Origin: JBHOQX01 sp042408595
Lineage (GTDB): Bacteria > Chloroflexota > Chloroflexia > Chloroflexales > Roseiflexaceae
Assembly: GCA_042408595.1 (NCBI GenBank)
Contig: JBHOQX010000083.1
Coordinates: 1-55,413 of the forward strand
Reading direction: 5' to 3'
Length of the DNA: 55,413 nucleotides
In this document: in pieces, positions 15,967-25,189 of the stretch
Numbering within the stretch: position 1 is the first letter of the stretch
Layout: each line of letters starts with the position of its first letter
Position numbers and translations under genes: made by a program
The notes under the pieces: generated by a model
The model's input: only the letters and a program-made list of their open reading frames with translations
The model's database searches: none
Told to the model about the DNA's origin: nothing

Positions 15967-18900
15967 TTATACCGCAGCCAGCGGCAGCGTAAACGTGAAG
16001 ACACTCCCTTGACTGGGGGCGCTCTGCACTGTGATCTCGCCGCCGTGGGCCTCTACCGCTAGCTTGCAGAAGGTGAGCCCCAGGCCAACCCCACCGCGCC
16101 GCTCGCCCACCTGGCTGAACTTTGCAAAAATGCGCTCCTGATCGGCCGGCGTGATGCCGATGCCGCGATCGATCACCTGTACGCGTACGGCCGGCCCACC
16201 CTCCGCCCGGACCAGCACCGTGCTGCCGCGCGCGCTGAATTTGATCGCATTCGCCAGCAGGTTCTGGATCACCCGGACGATCAATTCGGCATCCACCCGC
16301 ACGGACGGTAGATCGGGAGCGATGTCGGCCTGCATCAGTACGCCGCGCTCACCTGCCAGCCCCTCAAGCTGGCTGATCGCCAGCTCGACCAACACAACCA
16401 CCTGCGCCGGCGCCATCGTGAGCAGGAGCTGGCCGTCCTCCAACCGACTGATGTCCAGCATGGTATCAACCATGTCGAGCATCTGGGCAGCGCTGGTGCG
16501 CGCGATCCGCAAGACATGCTGTTGGGCGACGCTCGCCGTATCCCCGAGGCTCTGGCCGAGCATCTCGAGCGAGGCAATGATACTCGCCAGCGGGCTGCGC
16601 AGATCATGGACGATCATGTTCGCCAGATCTTGCCGTAGCCGTTCCGCTTCTTTCGCTTCGCTGATGTCGCGCAGCACCAGCAGCGCACAGGTGGGGCCCT
16701 GACCGTCGCCGCGCACCGTGAGGGTCGTCCACGATAGCGACTGGTCGCCGTTCAACTCGCCGGAGGCCAGCCAGCTCTCCCCCGCGATCACCGCGGCCAC
16801 ACCGCGCCGCAGCCTGCCCCATTCGTCCGGCGGGTAAGCCGCCCGCTGCTCCCATAGGCCGAGCAGGGTATCGATGGTCGCGTGCCCGGTGACCTCGCGC
16901 GGCAGGCCGCAGAGCTGCTCGAGCGCGTTGTTGGCGAGCGCGATCCGGCCGTCCGGGGCGACCAGGGCGATCCCATCGCGGATCGACGCCAGGATAGAGG
17001 CCATCTGGTCGTGTGCGCTCCGCACGGCGGTGAACAGCGCGATGCTTTCCACCGCGCCGGCGGCCTGGGTCGCAAACAGCGCGACTGTTTCGCGATCCTG
17101 GACACCTGGCGGGTCATTTGCGTACCAGACGCACAACACGCCGAGCAGACGCTGCGTGGCCCGCAGCGGTACCGCCAATGCCACTTTGGAGGGAAGCGGC
17201 AGACCATCGATCAACTCTGGCCGCTCCGAGGCGAGCACGCGCCGCGCCAGATCCTCGCGCGTGGCGGCGGGAAGGGCCACACCCATCTCCACAGCCAGGA
17301 GCAATCGCGGGCCGTCGGCCAGCAGGACACACGCGCCGAGCGCATTGCTCAGCTCCATCGCGCCACGCGCCGTCATGGCGAAGATAGCATCCGGGCTGCG
17401 CAACGAGGCATTGATCGCCAGCCCGAGCGCGTTCAGCGCGGTCAGGCTGCGCAAGTTATGCTCCAGCAGGGCATTGGTGCGCTCCAGATCCTGGGCGCGT
17501 CGCGCCAGCGCCTGGTCCACCTGGGCGAAGCGCTGAGCGTTGTCCAGGGCGATCGCTGCCTGATCGGCGACGTCTTCGAGGAGCTTTAAGTCGTCCTCGG
17601 TGAATGGCTGGCCGTCATGTCGGTTCGCCACTTCGAGCACGCCGCGGATGCCGCTGGCGGTACACAGCGGCGCGGCCATCAGCGTGCGTGCCATGGCGCT
17701 GGTCACTTCAGCTGGCGCACGGCCGAAGCGCACGTCGCTCTGCACATCACTCGCCACCACCGAGCGCCCGATCGCCAGCACCTGGCCGGCAACCCCTGCA
17801 CCGGGCGGAAGGCGCATCCCCGCCAGCCACTTGCCGGCCAGGCCGGTCGCGTAGGCGCATACCAGATCGCCGGTCGCTGCATCCACCAGGAGCAGCGAGC
17901 CCTCCTCGGCGTTCAGAAGCGCGCAGACCTGCTCGACGATCAGCGCCGGAATGTGCCCGGGATCGAGCGAGGACGTGAGCGTCCGCGCGATGTCATTCAA
18001 CATTCTGAGTTGGTGCGCCTGGCGGTCGGTGTGCTGGTACAGGCGGGCGTTGTCGATCGCGATCGCCGCCTGCGCCGCGATGATCGAGAGCAACTCCAGA
18101 TCTGCGGAGCTGGGCGGCCGCTCCATCGCCGACATGCCGATGGTACCGACGATCCGGTCGTGCGCAACCATCGGGAGGCCCAGCCAGGCGCCGACATAGT
18201 CGTTGCCCAGGATCGAGTGCGGGGTGATATTGCGGCGCATGCACTCAGCTACGTAATCGTCGGTGTAGAGCGGCGCGCGCTCGCGCAGCAGCACGGCGGT
18301 CAGGCCGTCGTCCGCACGCCAGTGCTGATGAAGGTGTCGGCGCTGGCCGCCGAACACCGCGAAGGCCAGGCTGAAGCGGCCGCTGGCTGCATCGTACAGG
18401 CTGATGTAGCAGTTCTGCGCCGGCATGCACTGCATGATCGCGGCGTGGATCGCCGCGATCAGAGCGTCGAGATCGAGTAGCTCGCCAAGCCTGCGCCCGA
18501 TATCGGTGAGAATGCTGACCTGCCGCCTGCGCGCTTCGTGCTCGGCAGCAGCGGCGAGTAGCGCAAGGACCGGCCCCGCCTGGCGGGCGAGCAATCCGAG
18601 CGCGGCGAGCGCATCGGCGTCGGTTCGCGGCCCGCCAAGCGCCAGCCAACCATATACCCGGCCACGCGCTCGCAGCGGGGCCAGGCAGGTCACAGGCGCG
18701 TCCGGGTTCGAGCGCAGCACCAGTTCGCCGGCAGCCAGCAACTCGCGCTCGGCGGCATCGGGCGGCGCAGGCGGGTCGGGATCGCCGTCGAGCACACGCG
18801 GCGTGTCACCATCACCCCAGACGAGGGCGAAGGTACGCGGCGCGAGCAGGCGAGCGCATGCCTCGCGGCAGGCCGCGGCCACGGCGGCGGGTGTATCCGC

Positions 18901-18978
18901 CTGGAGCAGACTATCGAGGAAGGGGGCGAGCTGGGCCGGGCTGATCTCGAGCGAATACGATTGTGCCATGCGCTCCAC
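15967..18978 (-). CDS. Large cytosolic multi-GAF/PAS sensor histidine kinase
   Basis: A 1003-residue soluble kinase with no membrane segment. N-terminal about 150 residues look like a degenerate GAF domain. Clear GAF domains follow at about 160-310, 330-480 and 510-660, then a PAS domain (about 665-770, ILASIRDGIALVAPDGRI). The HisKA phosphoacceptor is near H790 in IVHDLRSPLASIIAS, and the HATPase boxes are LLANAIKFS (N), VIDRGIGI (G1), FSQVGERRGGVGLGL (G2). Many stacked GAF domains suggest several small-molecule or light inputs, but no chromophore cysteine is obvious. No response regulator is nearby. Promoter at 19011-19039. It is divergent from the Sak4-like gene. Confidence 0.9.
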   Translation of the reverse strand: MERMAQSYSLEISPAQLAPFLDSLLQADTPAAVAAACREACARLLAPRTFALVWGDGDTPRVLDGDPDPPAPPDAAERELLAAGELVLRSNPDAPVTCLAPLRARGRVYGWLALGGPRTDADALAALGLLARQAGPVLALLAAAAEHEARRRQVSILTDIGRRLGELLDLDALIAAIHAAIMQCMPAQNCYISLYDAASGRFSLAFAVFGGQRRHLHQHWRADDGLTAVLLRERAPLYTDDYVAECMRRNITPHSILGNDYVGAWLGLPMVAHDRIVGTIGMSAMERPPSSADLELLSIIAAQAAIAIDNARLYQHTDRQAHQLRMLNDIARTLTSSLDPGHIPALIVEQVCALLNAEEGSLLLVDAATGDLVCAYATGLAGKWLAGMRLPPGAGVAGQVLAIGRSVVASDVQSDVRFGRAPAEVTSAMARTLMAAPLCTASGIRGVLEVANRHDGQPFTEDDLKLLEDVADQAAIALDNAQRFAQVDQALARRAQDLERTNALLEHNLRSLTALNALGLAINASLRSPDAIFAMTARGAMELSNALGACVLLADGPRLLLAVEMGVALPAATREDLARRVLASERPELIDGLPLPSKVALAVPLRATQRLLGVLCVWYANDPPGVQDRETVALFATQAAGAVESIALFTAVRSAHDQMASILASIRDGIALVAPDGRIALANNALEQLCGLPREVTGHATIDTLLGLWEQRAAYPPDEWGRLRRGVAAVIAGESWLASGELNGDQSLSWTTLTVRGDGQGPTCALLVLRDISEAKEAERLRQDLANMIVHDLRSPLASIIASLEMLGQSLGDTASVAQQHVLRIARTSAAQMLDMVDTMLDISRLEDGQLLLTMAPAQVVVLVELAISQLEGLAGERGVLMQADIAPDLPSVRVDAELIVRVIQNLLANAIKFSARGSTVLVRAEGGPAVRVQVIDRGIGITPADQERIFAKFSQVGERRGGVGLGLTFCKLAVEAHGGEITVQSAPSQGSVFTFTLPLAAV

Positions 18979-19010
18979 CCGTGGCCCCGCACGCGGGCCG
19001 GATCACCCGT

Positions 19011-19039
19011 ATCTTACCAGAACCGCAGTGGCTTGACAA
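19011..19039 (-). promoter_or_regulatory. Promoter of the GAF sensor kinase
   Basis: Minus-strand TTGTCA (19034-19039), 17-base spacer, TAAGAT (19011-19016), 33 bases before the start codon. Confidence 0.6.
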
Positions 19040-19300
19040 TGGCCATGTCGAAGTCTCGGATTGAGGGGATCTGGGAAGGGGTCGCCTCTCCCAGGCCCCC
19101 CGCCCCGCCGCGACGGCCGGGCTGCTGACGCATCCAGCGCAGGGGACACGCGGGCGTCGCCCTTGATGCGCGCTGGCCGAGACACGGCCTTAAAGGAAGG
19201 ACGTACGCGGTCGCCCGCATCGCGGGATGTGTGGCGGGCGTGCATGCGCCACAGACAATGAGAAGGCGCTATCGAACGATGCCCGACGGCTTTACGAAAT
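19040..19300. other. Gene-free spacer between divergent kinase and ATPase genes
   Basis: GC-rich, no supported reading frame. It holds ATCTGGGAAGG (19069-19079), shared with 10739-10749, and runs of CCCCCCGCCCCGCCG. Part of the dispersed intergenic repeat family. Confidence 0.5.
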
Positions 19301-19310
19301 CGAACATTTG

Positions 19311-19319
19311 TGCTATACT
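19311..19319 (+). promoter_or_regulatory. Extended -10 promoter of the Sak4-like gene
   Basis: TGCTATACT (extended -10) with TTTACG at 19291-19296, spacer 17, 57 bases before the start codon. Confidence 0.6.
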
Positions 19320-19376
19320 CTCGATATTCTGCGGTCGGCACAAGCTGCAATCAGCGATTGCAGGAGGGAGGACGAG

Positions 19377-20348
19377 ATGTTTCAACGGCTTGACGAGTTA
19401 CAGACCGGCAGCATGTACATTCTGACCGGCCAGGCCGGCGCGGGGAAGTCGCACCTGGCAGCGAGCGCACGGCGCGGTGGCACGCTCTGGGTGCTGGATA
19501 CGGAAGGGGCGGCGCAGAATCTGGCGGGTAAGCCCGGCGTTCACCGCCGGATTCAGGTGGTCCAGACGTTGTCGCTCCGCAGTCTGCTCGATGGCATGGC
19601 CGAGATTCGCAGGCTCGGGCGGCCCGGCGACACCGTCGTGCTCGACTCGATCTCGAAGGTTTTCCAGGCCATGCGGGCGCATGCCCAGCAGCGCGCCGGC
19701 GCGGAAACCGACCGCAAAACCACCATCCACTACGACGAGCATGCCTCGGTCAACCGCAATATGCAGGCGCTCTACACCGGGCTGACCGAGCTGAAGCAGG
19801 CCGGCTTCCATGTGATTCTCATCGGCCACCTGGCGCGCAAATACCGGGCGCAGGACAGCGGGCTGCAGGATGAAGGGCTGCGCGTGCTGGCGGATGAGCA
19901 GATCGCCTACGAGGCGGACGCCATCCTGCTGGTGGAGCGCGAGGGCGACGAGCGCACTATCACGCCGATCATCAAGCCGCCGCGCCCGGCCCACCTGAAG
20001 CTGAACAAGCGCTACCCGGCGACGCTCGCGACGCTCTACCCGGACCAGACGCCGGACGAGCCCAAAGCCCGAAAGGCAGACCGGGAGCCGCGCCACGCGG
20101 CGCCCACCCCCGACGCCGAGGAGCCGGCGGCATCGCCAGGCAGCGCGCCGCCGCGCGACGCCGCCGAGGCCGAGCGCCGCTTCTTCGCCCGGTATGGCGA
20201 GGTCGTCGGCGGCGCGACCTGGGCTGCTGTGCAGAGCTACCTCGAGACGCGCTCTGCCAAGCCGACCACCGTCGAGGGCTGGATCGCCGCCGCCGAGGCG
20301 GTCCGCGACCGCGCGCGGCAGTCGTCCGGCCCGGCCATAGCGGCCTGA
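19377..20348 (+). CDS. AAA_24/Sak4-like RecA-fold ATPase
   Basis: A 323-residue protein whose first 225 residues form a minimal RecA-type ATPase core. Walker A is GQAGAGKS near residue 18; Walker B is TVVLDSISK near 84; a HVILIGH sensor strand is near 144. This matches the phage Sak4/AAA_24 single-strand annealing or recombination ATPases rather than RecA or RadA, which are longer with other domains. The remaining 100 residues are an acidic/Pro linker and a small helical domain (RFFARYGEVVGGATWAAVQSYLETR). A strong AGGAGG lies 8 bases before the ATG. No phage structural genes are near, so it is either domesticated or a solitary chromosomal form. Confidence 0.8.
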   Translation: MFQRLDELQTGSMYILTGQAGAGKSHLAASARRGGTLWVLDTEGAAQNLAGKPGVHRRIQVVQTLSLRSLLDGMAEIRRLGRPGDTVVLDSISKVFQAMRAHAQQRAGAETDRKTTIHYDEHASVNRNMQALYTGLTELKQAGFHVILIGHLARKYRAQDSGLQDEGLRVLADEQIAYEADAILLVEREGDERTITPIIKPPRPAHLKLNKRYPATLATLYPDQTPDEPKARKADREPRHAAPTPDAEEPAASPGSAPPRDAAEAERRFFARYGEVVGGATWAAVQSYLETRSAKPTTVEGWIAAAEAVRDRARQSSGPAIAA

Positions 20349-20432
20349 TGCGCCCACAGCGCAGAGGTGCGCCTGCCCCCTGCGAAGTGGTGCGCAGGCC
20401 TGCGGCGCTCCACGCATCAGGCAGCGCTGGCG

Positions 20433-20438
20433 TATAAT
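20433..20438 (+). promoter_or_regulatory. -10 box for the glycosidase lipoprotein gene
   Basis: Exact TATAAT, 39 bases upstream of the GTG start. No clear -35. Confidence 0.55.
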
Positions 20439-20476
20439 GGGCGCATGGTACCAATCACCAGTAGCGGGACCTCCCG

Positions 20477-21376
20477 GTGAGGGCCATTCGCCGCCGACCG
20501 TTTTCTATCGCGGGGTGCGGCACGCCGGCAGGCCTCGGTCGCGCGGCCTGCTGCGCCGCGCTGCTGCTGGCTGCCTGCGGGGCGCAACCGGCGGCCGTGC
20601 CCGGCGCTCCCACGCCCGCGCGGCCGGGCAGTGGCCCGGCGAGCGCCGCGCCATCTGCGGCGACCGTGCCCGCCACGCCGGATGATAGCGGCTGGCTGGC
20701 GGGCGTGCACGGTACCGAGCTACGCCGCCTGCGGGTGGCGCGCGGCGCGGGTCGCCCGCCCGTGCCCCTGCTAGCCGCCCGCATCGATCCGGCAGCGGTG
20801 CGGCTGCGCGTCGCCTATACGCCGGAGCGCCCACGCCCGCTGCTCGCCTGGGCGAGCGAGCACCGGCCGCTGCTCGCGATCAACGGCGGGTACTTCGGCC
20901 CGGACTACCACGCCACCGCGCTGGTGATCAGCGATGGCGTCGCCCGCGGCGACTCGTACGAGGGCTTCGGCGGGATGCTGGCGGTCACGTCAGGCGGCGC
21001 GGTCTCGCTGCGCCCGCTGCGCGATCAGCCGTACGATCCGGGAGAACCGCTGGCCCAGGGGATGCAGTCGTCGCCGATGCTCGTCCTCCCCGGCGGGGTA
21101 GCGGCCAGCATCCACGACGACGGCGAGCGCGCCCGTCGCTCGGCGCTGGCGCAAGACCGGGCGGGGCGGCTGCTGTTGATCGTCAGCCCGACCGCTGCCT
21201 TCACCCTGAGCGAATTCGCCGCCTGGCTCGCCGCGAGCGACATGGAGATCGACCGGGCGGTCAACCTCGATGGCGGCTCATCCACCGGGCTGTTCGTCAG
21301 CGATGGGCCGCTTCAGGAAGCGATCGACTCCTTCGGCCCGCTGCCGCTGGTGCTGCTGGTCGAGCCACGCGGTTGA
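20477..21376 (+). CDS. Secreted phosphodiester glycosidase family (NAGPA-like) lipoprotein
   Basis: A 299-residue exported protein starting at GTG. A signal peptide with a lipobox LLLAACGA puts the acylated cysteine near residue 34, followed by a Pro/Ala-rich tether to about 75. The catalytic domain carries AINGGYFGPDYHATALVIS near 136 and NLDGGSSTGLFV near 265, the signatures of the NAGPA/phosphodiester glycosidase domain (DUF2233). Family members remove N-acetylglucosamine from phosphodiester linkages; bacterial ones may act on the cell wall or exopolysaccharides. GGGAC-type sequence upstream is a weak ribosome binding site. Located outside the cell, substrate unproven. Confidence 0.85.
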   Translation: MRAIRRRPFSIAGCGTPAGLGRAACCAALLLAACGAQPAAVPGAPTPARPGSGPASAAPSAATVPATPDDSGWLAGVHGTELRRLRVARGAGRPPVPLLAARIDPAAVRLRVAYTPERPRPLLAWASEHRPLLAINGGYFGPDYHATALVISDGVARGDSYEGFGGMLAVTSGGAVSLRPLRDQPYDPGEPLAQGMQSSPMLVLPGGVAASIHDDGERARRSALAQDRAGRLLLIVSPTAAFTLSEFAAWLAASDMEIDRAVNLDGGSSTGLFVSDGPLQEAIDSFGPLPLVLLVEPRG

Positions 21377-21496
21377 CCGCTGGCCATGGACGATCGGCGA
21401 AGGCATGCGGCGCAGCGACAGCCCGACCGATGGCTGGCCGTTGCCCCGGCGCCCCATCTGGCGCCCGCCCGCGATCGTCCATCGCCGCGCCAGCCC

Positions 21497-22372
21497 TCAC
21501 CCCGGCCCGGTGATGTCTTGCCGGCGCAGCGCCGCGACCGCGACACCGAGCGCCGCCACACAATACACCGCGACAACCAGCGCCGCCTGCCAGGGCGGGG
21601 GCGCGTCGGTCAGTGCGGCGGGCGCCAGCGCCTCCGGCCGCAGGCCGAACGCGTGGGCGTTCTCCAGCGCCAGCACATTGATGTTCTGCTGGATGGTCAA
21701 GCGATAGAGCCAGAGCCACGCTCCGCCGAGCTGTTGCAGCAGCGCCAACGCCCCAAAAGCCGCCTCGAACGCCAGCAGCAGCAGGCCGCCGGCCAGCCCG
21801 ACCAGGAGCGAGCGCCCGAGCACCGTTACACAGAGCGTGATCAGCACATACGGCAGCAGGACGTATAGCGCCCGCACCACGGCCAGCGGCAGCGCCGCCA
21901 GGTCGGCGGGGGCGGGCGCGCCTGCCCCCCCGGTGAGCGACGCCAGCGCCCAGCCGCACGCCACGCCGGTGGCCAGCGCCAGCAGCGTGCCGGCGAGCAG
22001 CAGCAGCATCACGGCCAGCGCCTTGGCCAGCAGGTAGCGCCCGCGCGCGGGCCGGCGGGCGAGCTGCGCCCGCAGCGTGCCCCAGGCATATTCGCTCCCC
22101 ATCGCGCCCGCCGCCAAGATCACCGCGAACACGCCGCCGAGGCCGTTCACATGGCCGAGGATCGCGCCGAACAGTCCGGGGAAGACCGTGCGCCGCCGCC
22201 ACTCCTCAAGCTGCGGGCCTGGCCCCGGCCCGCCCGGCAGCGCGCCCAGGTTGGCGAACACGAATTGCGCCGCCAGTTGCAGCAGCAGCAGCGCCAGAAA
22301 CACGGCCAGCAGCACCCACGTCAGCGGGCGCTTCGTCAACTTCAGCCATTCTGCGCGGAGCAATCCCAGCAT
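21497..22372 (-). CDS. ABC-2 type transporter permease
   Basis: A 291-residue membrane subunit with about six segments. It starts with the cytosolic amphipathic LLRAEWLKLTKRPLTWVLL common to ABC-2/ABC2_membrane permeases. A short proline/glycine-rich outside loop (residues 45-65) follows the first segment. The gene is 92 bases downstream of the ATPase gene, so the two form an exporter like the NatAB or bacteriocin-immunity types (a homodimer of each). Substrate unknown. The C-terminus is short and cytosolic. Confidence 0.88.
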   Translation of the reverse strand: MLGLLRAEWLKLTKRPLTWVLLAVFLALLLLQLAAQFVFANLGALPGGPGPGPQLEEWRRRTVFPGLFGAILGHVNGLGGVFAVILAAGAMGSEYAWGTLRAQLARRPARGRYLLAKALAVMLLLLAGTLLALATGVACGWALASLTGGAGAPAPADLAALPLAVVRALYVLLPYVLITLCVTVLGRSLLVGLAGGLLLLAFEAAFGALALLQQLGGAWLWLYRLTIQQNINVLALENAHAFGLRPEALAPAALTDAPPPWQAALVVAVYCVAALGVAVAALRRQDITGPG

Positions 22373-22464
22373 CGATCACTCCCAGAGGACCAGATGCAAC
22401 CGATGATGGGCGGTAGCCACGCGCAGCGGAGTGCACTGCGCGCTGGCTCATTCCGCATTCACTG

Positions 22465-23379
22465 TCATCCTCCAACCGCCTCGCCGTCCCCCGTCAGTTG
22501 CAGGAACACATCCTCGAGGCGGCGCTCGCGGGCGCGGATCTCGGCGACGGCGACGCCGCCGGCCACCAGCAGCGCATTCAACTCCGCCGCGCGGTCGGCG
22601 GGGGCGTCGACCAGCAGTGCGCCGTGCTCCAGCGCCGCGCCGCGGACCCACGGCACGCCGCGCAGCGCCTCCAGCGCCGGGGCCGGGTCGCCCGCGATGC
22701 GCACAAGCAGCCCTTCATCGCGACGGAGCAGCTCATCCACCCGCCCGAGCGCCACCAAGCGCCCACGGTTCAGGATCGCCACCCGGTCGCAAAGCTGCTC
22801 GACCTCGTGCAGCAGGTGGCTGCACAGCACGATTGTGCGGCCGCGGGACGCCAGGCCGGCGATCAGCGCCCGTATTTCGCGCTGCCCAGCCGGATCGAGG
22901 CCATTGGTCGGCTCATCGAGGATGAGCAGCGCCGGATCGGGCAGCAGCGCCGCGGCGATCCCCAGCCGCTGCTTCATGCCCTGCGAGAAGGAACGGAAGC
23001 GGTCGCGCGCGCGGGCGTCGAGATCGACGGCCGCGAGGGCCGCGCCCACGCGCGCCTCCGGCAGCCCGCCGGCCCGCGCCAGCACCCGCAGGTTGTCGCG
23101 CGCCGAGAGGTACGGGTAGAACGCTGGCGCCTCGACCATGGCGCCGATGCCGCGCAGCGCCAGGGCCGGCTCGCGCTGCACATCGTGCCCGAGCACCACC
23201 GCCCGGCCACCGCTCGGGCGCACCAGGGCCAGCAGCATGCCGATCGTCGTCGTTTTGCCGGCGCCGTTCGGGCCGAGCAGGCCGAAGACCTCGCCAGCGC
23301 CGACCGACAGGCTGAGATCCGCGACGGCGGTTCGTCGCCCGAAGCGCTTGGTTAGGCCCTCAGTGAGAATGACGTCCAT
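22465..23379 (-). CDS. ABC transporter ATP-binding protein
   Basis: A 304-residue ATPase of the CcmA/NatA group. Walker A GPNGAGKTTT near residue 35, Q-loop region near 85, signature FSQGMKQRLGIAAALL near 132, Walker B PALLILDEPTNGLDPAG near 152, and the switch histidine in VLCSHLLHEVEQL near 188. The C-terminal 80 residues form the extra domain common in this group, which serves drug, bacteriocin or lipid export. Partners with the permease at 21497-22372. The spacer upstream (23380-23570) is a purine/pyrimidine mini-repeat tract without an obvious promoter. Confidence 0.93.
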   Translation of the reverse strand: MDVILTEGLTKRFGRRTAVADLSLSVGAGEVFGLLGPNGAGKTTTIGMLLALVRPSGGRAVVLGHDVQREPALALRGIGAMVEAPAFYPYLSARDNLRVLARAGGLPEARVGAALAAVDLDARARDRFRSFSQGMKQRLGIAAALLPDPALLILDEPTNGLDPAGQREIRALIAGLASRGRTIVLCSHLLHEVEQLCDRVAILNRGRLVALGRVDELLRRDEGLLVRIAGDPAPALEALRGVPWVRGAALEHGALLVDAPADRAAELNALLVAGGVAVAEIRARERRLEDVFLQLTGDGEAVGG

Positions 23380-23398
23380 GATGCGATGGGCAAGGGTA

Positions 23399-23422
23399 GA
23401 CGGCGGATGGTGGGCGAAGGAC
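23399..23422 (-). repeat. Mini-repeat shared with the purL leader
   Basis: The reverse complement reads GTCCTTCGCCCACCATCC..., nearly matching 27828-27854 (GTCCTTCGTCCGCCGTCC...). Both belong to a degenerate GGAC-GAAGGAC spacer repeat. Confidence 0.45.
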
Positions 23423-23568
23423 GCAGGATGAAAGCAAGCCGGTCAACGATCACAACCGTCCCCTGTGGTATGTCCTGCCTGTGTCCTCCGTCCTGCCTTC
23501 TTCGTCGTTGAACGGTGGACGGCCGATGCCTCCTCGTCACGCATCACGCATCATGCATCGCTCATCAT

Positions 23569-25035
23569 TCATCTTCCGTCCTTCGCCGGCTCCGCGTGCA
23601 GCGCCCGCTCCAGCGCCTCCTGCGCCGCCTGCGGGTTGGCCTGGCCCCGGGTCGCCTTCATCACCTGGCCGACCAGGAACTTGATCGAGGCCGCTTTGCC
23701 GCCGCGATACTCGGCAACCGCCTTCGGGTGCGCGGCGATGACCTCGCGCGCCAGGGTGTCCAGCGCGTCCCCCGCGCCGATCACCGCCAGTCCGCGCTCG
23801 GCGACGATCTCCGCCGGGGCGCGCCCCTCGCGGAAGCAGATCTCGAACACCTCCTTGGCGCTCGTCCGCGTGATCGTCCCGGCGTTCAGCAGCGCCTGCA
23901 CCTCGCCGACGTACGCCGGCCGCATCCGTGCGCCGGCCTCCGCCAGCGACTCGCCGCTTTCCTTGAGCAGGCGGAACAGCTCGCCGCTGATCCAGTTCGC
24001 CGCGTCCTTCGGCGTCACGCCCGGCGGCAGCGCGGCGACCACTCGCTCGAAATAGTCCGAGTCGGCGCGCTCGCCCGTGAGCACCTCGGCGTCGTAGTCG
24101 GACAGGCCGTACGCGGCAACAAAGCGCGCCTTGCGGGCGTCGGGCAGCTCGGGCAGCTCGGCGCGGCGCGCCTCGACCCACCCCGGCGTGATCTGCAACG
24201 GCGGGATATCCGGCTCTGGAAAGTAGCGATAATCCTCGGCGTACTCCTTGGTGCGCTGCTCGACAGTCCGGCCGGCGGCATCGTTCCAGCCGCGGGTGGT
24301 CTGGCGGATGGGGCGGCCGGCCTCCAGCTCGCGGATCTGCCGCTCGACCTCGTAGGCCAGCGCCCGCTCGACGTTGCGGAACGAGTTGATATTTTTGATC
24401 TCGACCTTCGCGCCATACGCCCGCTGGCCGCGCGGCCGGACGGAGACGTTCGCGTCGCAGCGGAGCGCGCCCTCCTCCATGTTGCCGGTGTTGACACCGA
24501 TCCACATCAGGATCTGGCGCAGCTTCTGGAAATAGCGGCGCGCCTCCTCCGGCGAGGCGATGTCGGGCTCGGAGACGATCTCCATCAGCGGCACGCCGGC
24601 GCGGTTGAAATCGACCAGCGTCGCCCCATCGGGCGCGTGGTTCAGCTTGCCGGTGTCCTCTTCGATATGCACGCGGGTGATGCCGATGCGCTTCGGACCG
24701 TCCGGGCCGGCGATCTCCAGCCAGCCGCGCACGCAAAGCGGGTCGTCGTACTGGCTGCGCTGGTAGTTCGCGGGCAGGTCAGGGTAAAAGTAATTCTTGC
24801 GGCTGATCCAGTTGTCCGCCTGGATGGTGCAGTTGAGCGCCAGGCCGGTGAGCGCCGCCAGCTCGATCGCGCGGCGGTTGATCACCGGCAGCGCGCCGGG
24901 CAACCCCAGGCAGACCGGGCAGACATGCGTGTTCGGCGCGGCGTTGGCGTAGGCCGCGCTGCAGCCGCAGAACATCTTCGAGGCGGTCAGAATCTGGGCA
25001 TGGACTTCTAGCCCGATGGTGACATCGTACTCCAC
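23569..25035 (-). CDS. gatB: Asp/Glu-tRNA amidotransferase subunit B
   Basis: A 488-residue GatB. With GatA and GatC it converts misacylated Glu-tRNA(Gln) or Asp-tRNA(Asn) to the amidated form. It opens IGLEVHAQILTASKMFCGC; zinc-site cysteines are at CGC and CPVCLGLPGALPV in the first 55 residues. The transamidation region KIEIKNINSFRNVERAL-type (here VEIKNINSFRNVERAL, near 205) is intact, and the C-terminal YqeY-like tail ends the protein. The GTG at 25035 with GGAGGG seven bases upstream is the natural start; longer readings enter the divergent marR promoter. gatA and gatC are not in the window. Confidence 0.95.
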   Translation of the reverse strand: MEYDVTIGLEVHAQILTASKMFCGCSAAYANAAPNTHVCPVCLGLPGALPVINRRAIELAALTGLALNCTIQADNWISRKNYFYPDLPANYQRSQYDDPLCVRGWLEIAGPDGPKRIGITRVHIEEDTGKLNHAPDGATLVDFNRAGVPLMEIVSEPDIASPEEARRYFQKLRQILMWIGVNTGNMEEGALRCDANVSVRPRGQRAYGAKVEIKNINSFRNVERALAYEVERQIRELEAGRPIRQTTRGWNDAAGRTVEQRTKEYAEDYRYFPEPDIPPLQITPGWVEARRAELPELPDARKARFVAAYGLSDYDAEVLTGERADSDYFERVVAALPPGVTPKDAANWISGELFRLLKESGESLAEAGARMRPAYVGEVQALLNAGTITRTSAKEVFEICFREGRAPAEIVAERGLAVIGAGDALDTLAREVIAAHPKAVAEYRGGKAASIKFLVGQVMKATRGQANPQAAQEALERALHAEPAKDGR

Positions 25036-25065
25036 GCAGCCCTCCGTAGCACAGCAACCGCGCCA

Positions 25066-25071
25066 ATTATA
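25066..25071 (-). promoter_or_regulatory. -10 box for gatB
   Basis: Minus-strand TATAAT, 31 bases before the gatB start. No clear -35. Confidence 0.5.
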
Positions 25072-25135
25072 GCATCTGCCGACCGCCGCGTGGTCGCAGG
25101 CCGCCCAGCGTAGCGCCACGCCGCCGGCGAGCCGC

Positions 25136-25164
25136 TTGACAGGGCCCGTTTCATCAGGTATCCT
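25136..25164 (+). promoter_or_regulatory. Promoter of marR-MFS operon
   Basis: TTGACA (25136-25141), 17-base spacer, TATCCT (25159-25164), 26 bases before the marR start codon. Confidence 0.85.
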
Positions 25165-25182
25165 TATCATCAAGATACCTGA
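25154..25182 (+). promoter_or_regulatory. MarR operator (palindrome over the -10 box)
   Basis: Perfect 9-base arms TCAGGTATC (25154-25162) and GATACCTGA (25174-25182) with an 11-base AT-rich centre. It covers the -10 box and transcription start of the marR-MFS operon, where an autorepressor would be expected to bind. Length and symmetry fit a MarR dimer site. Confidence 0.75.
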
Positions 25183-25189
25183 GAAAACC

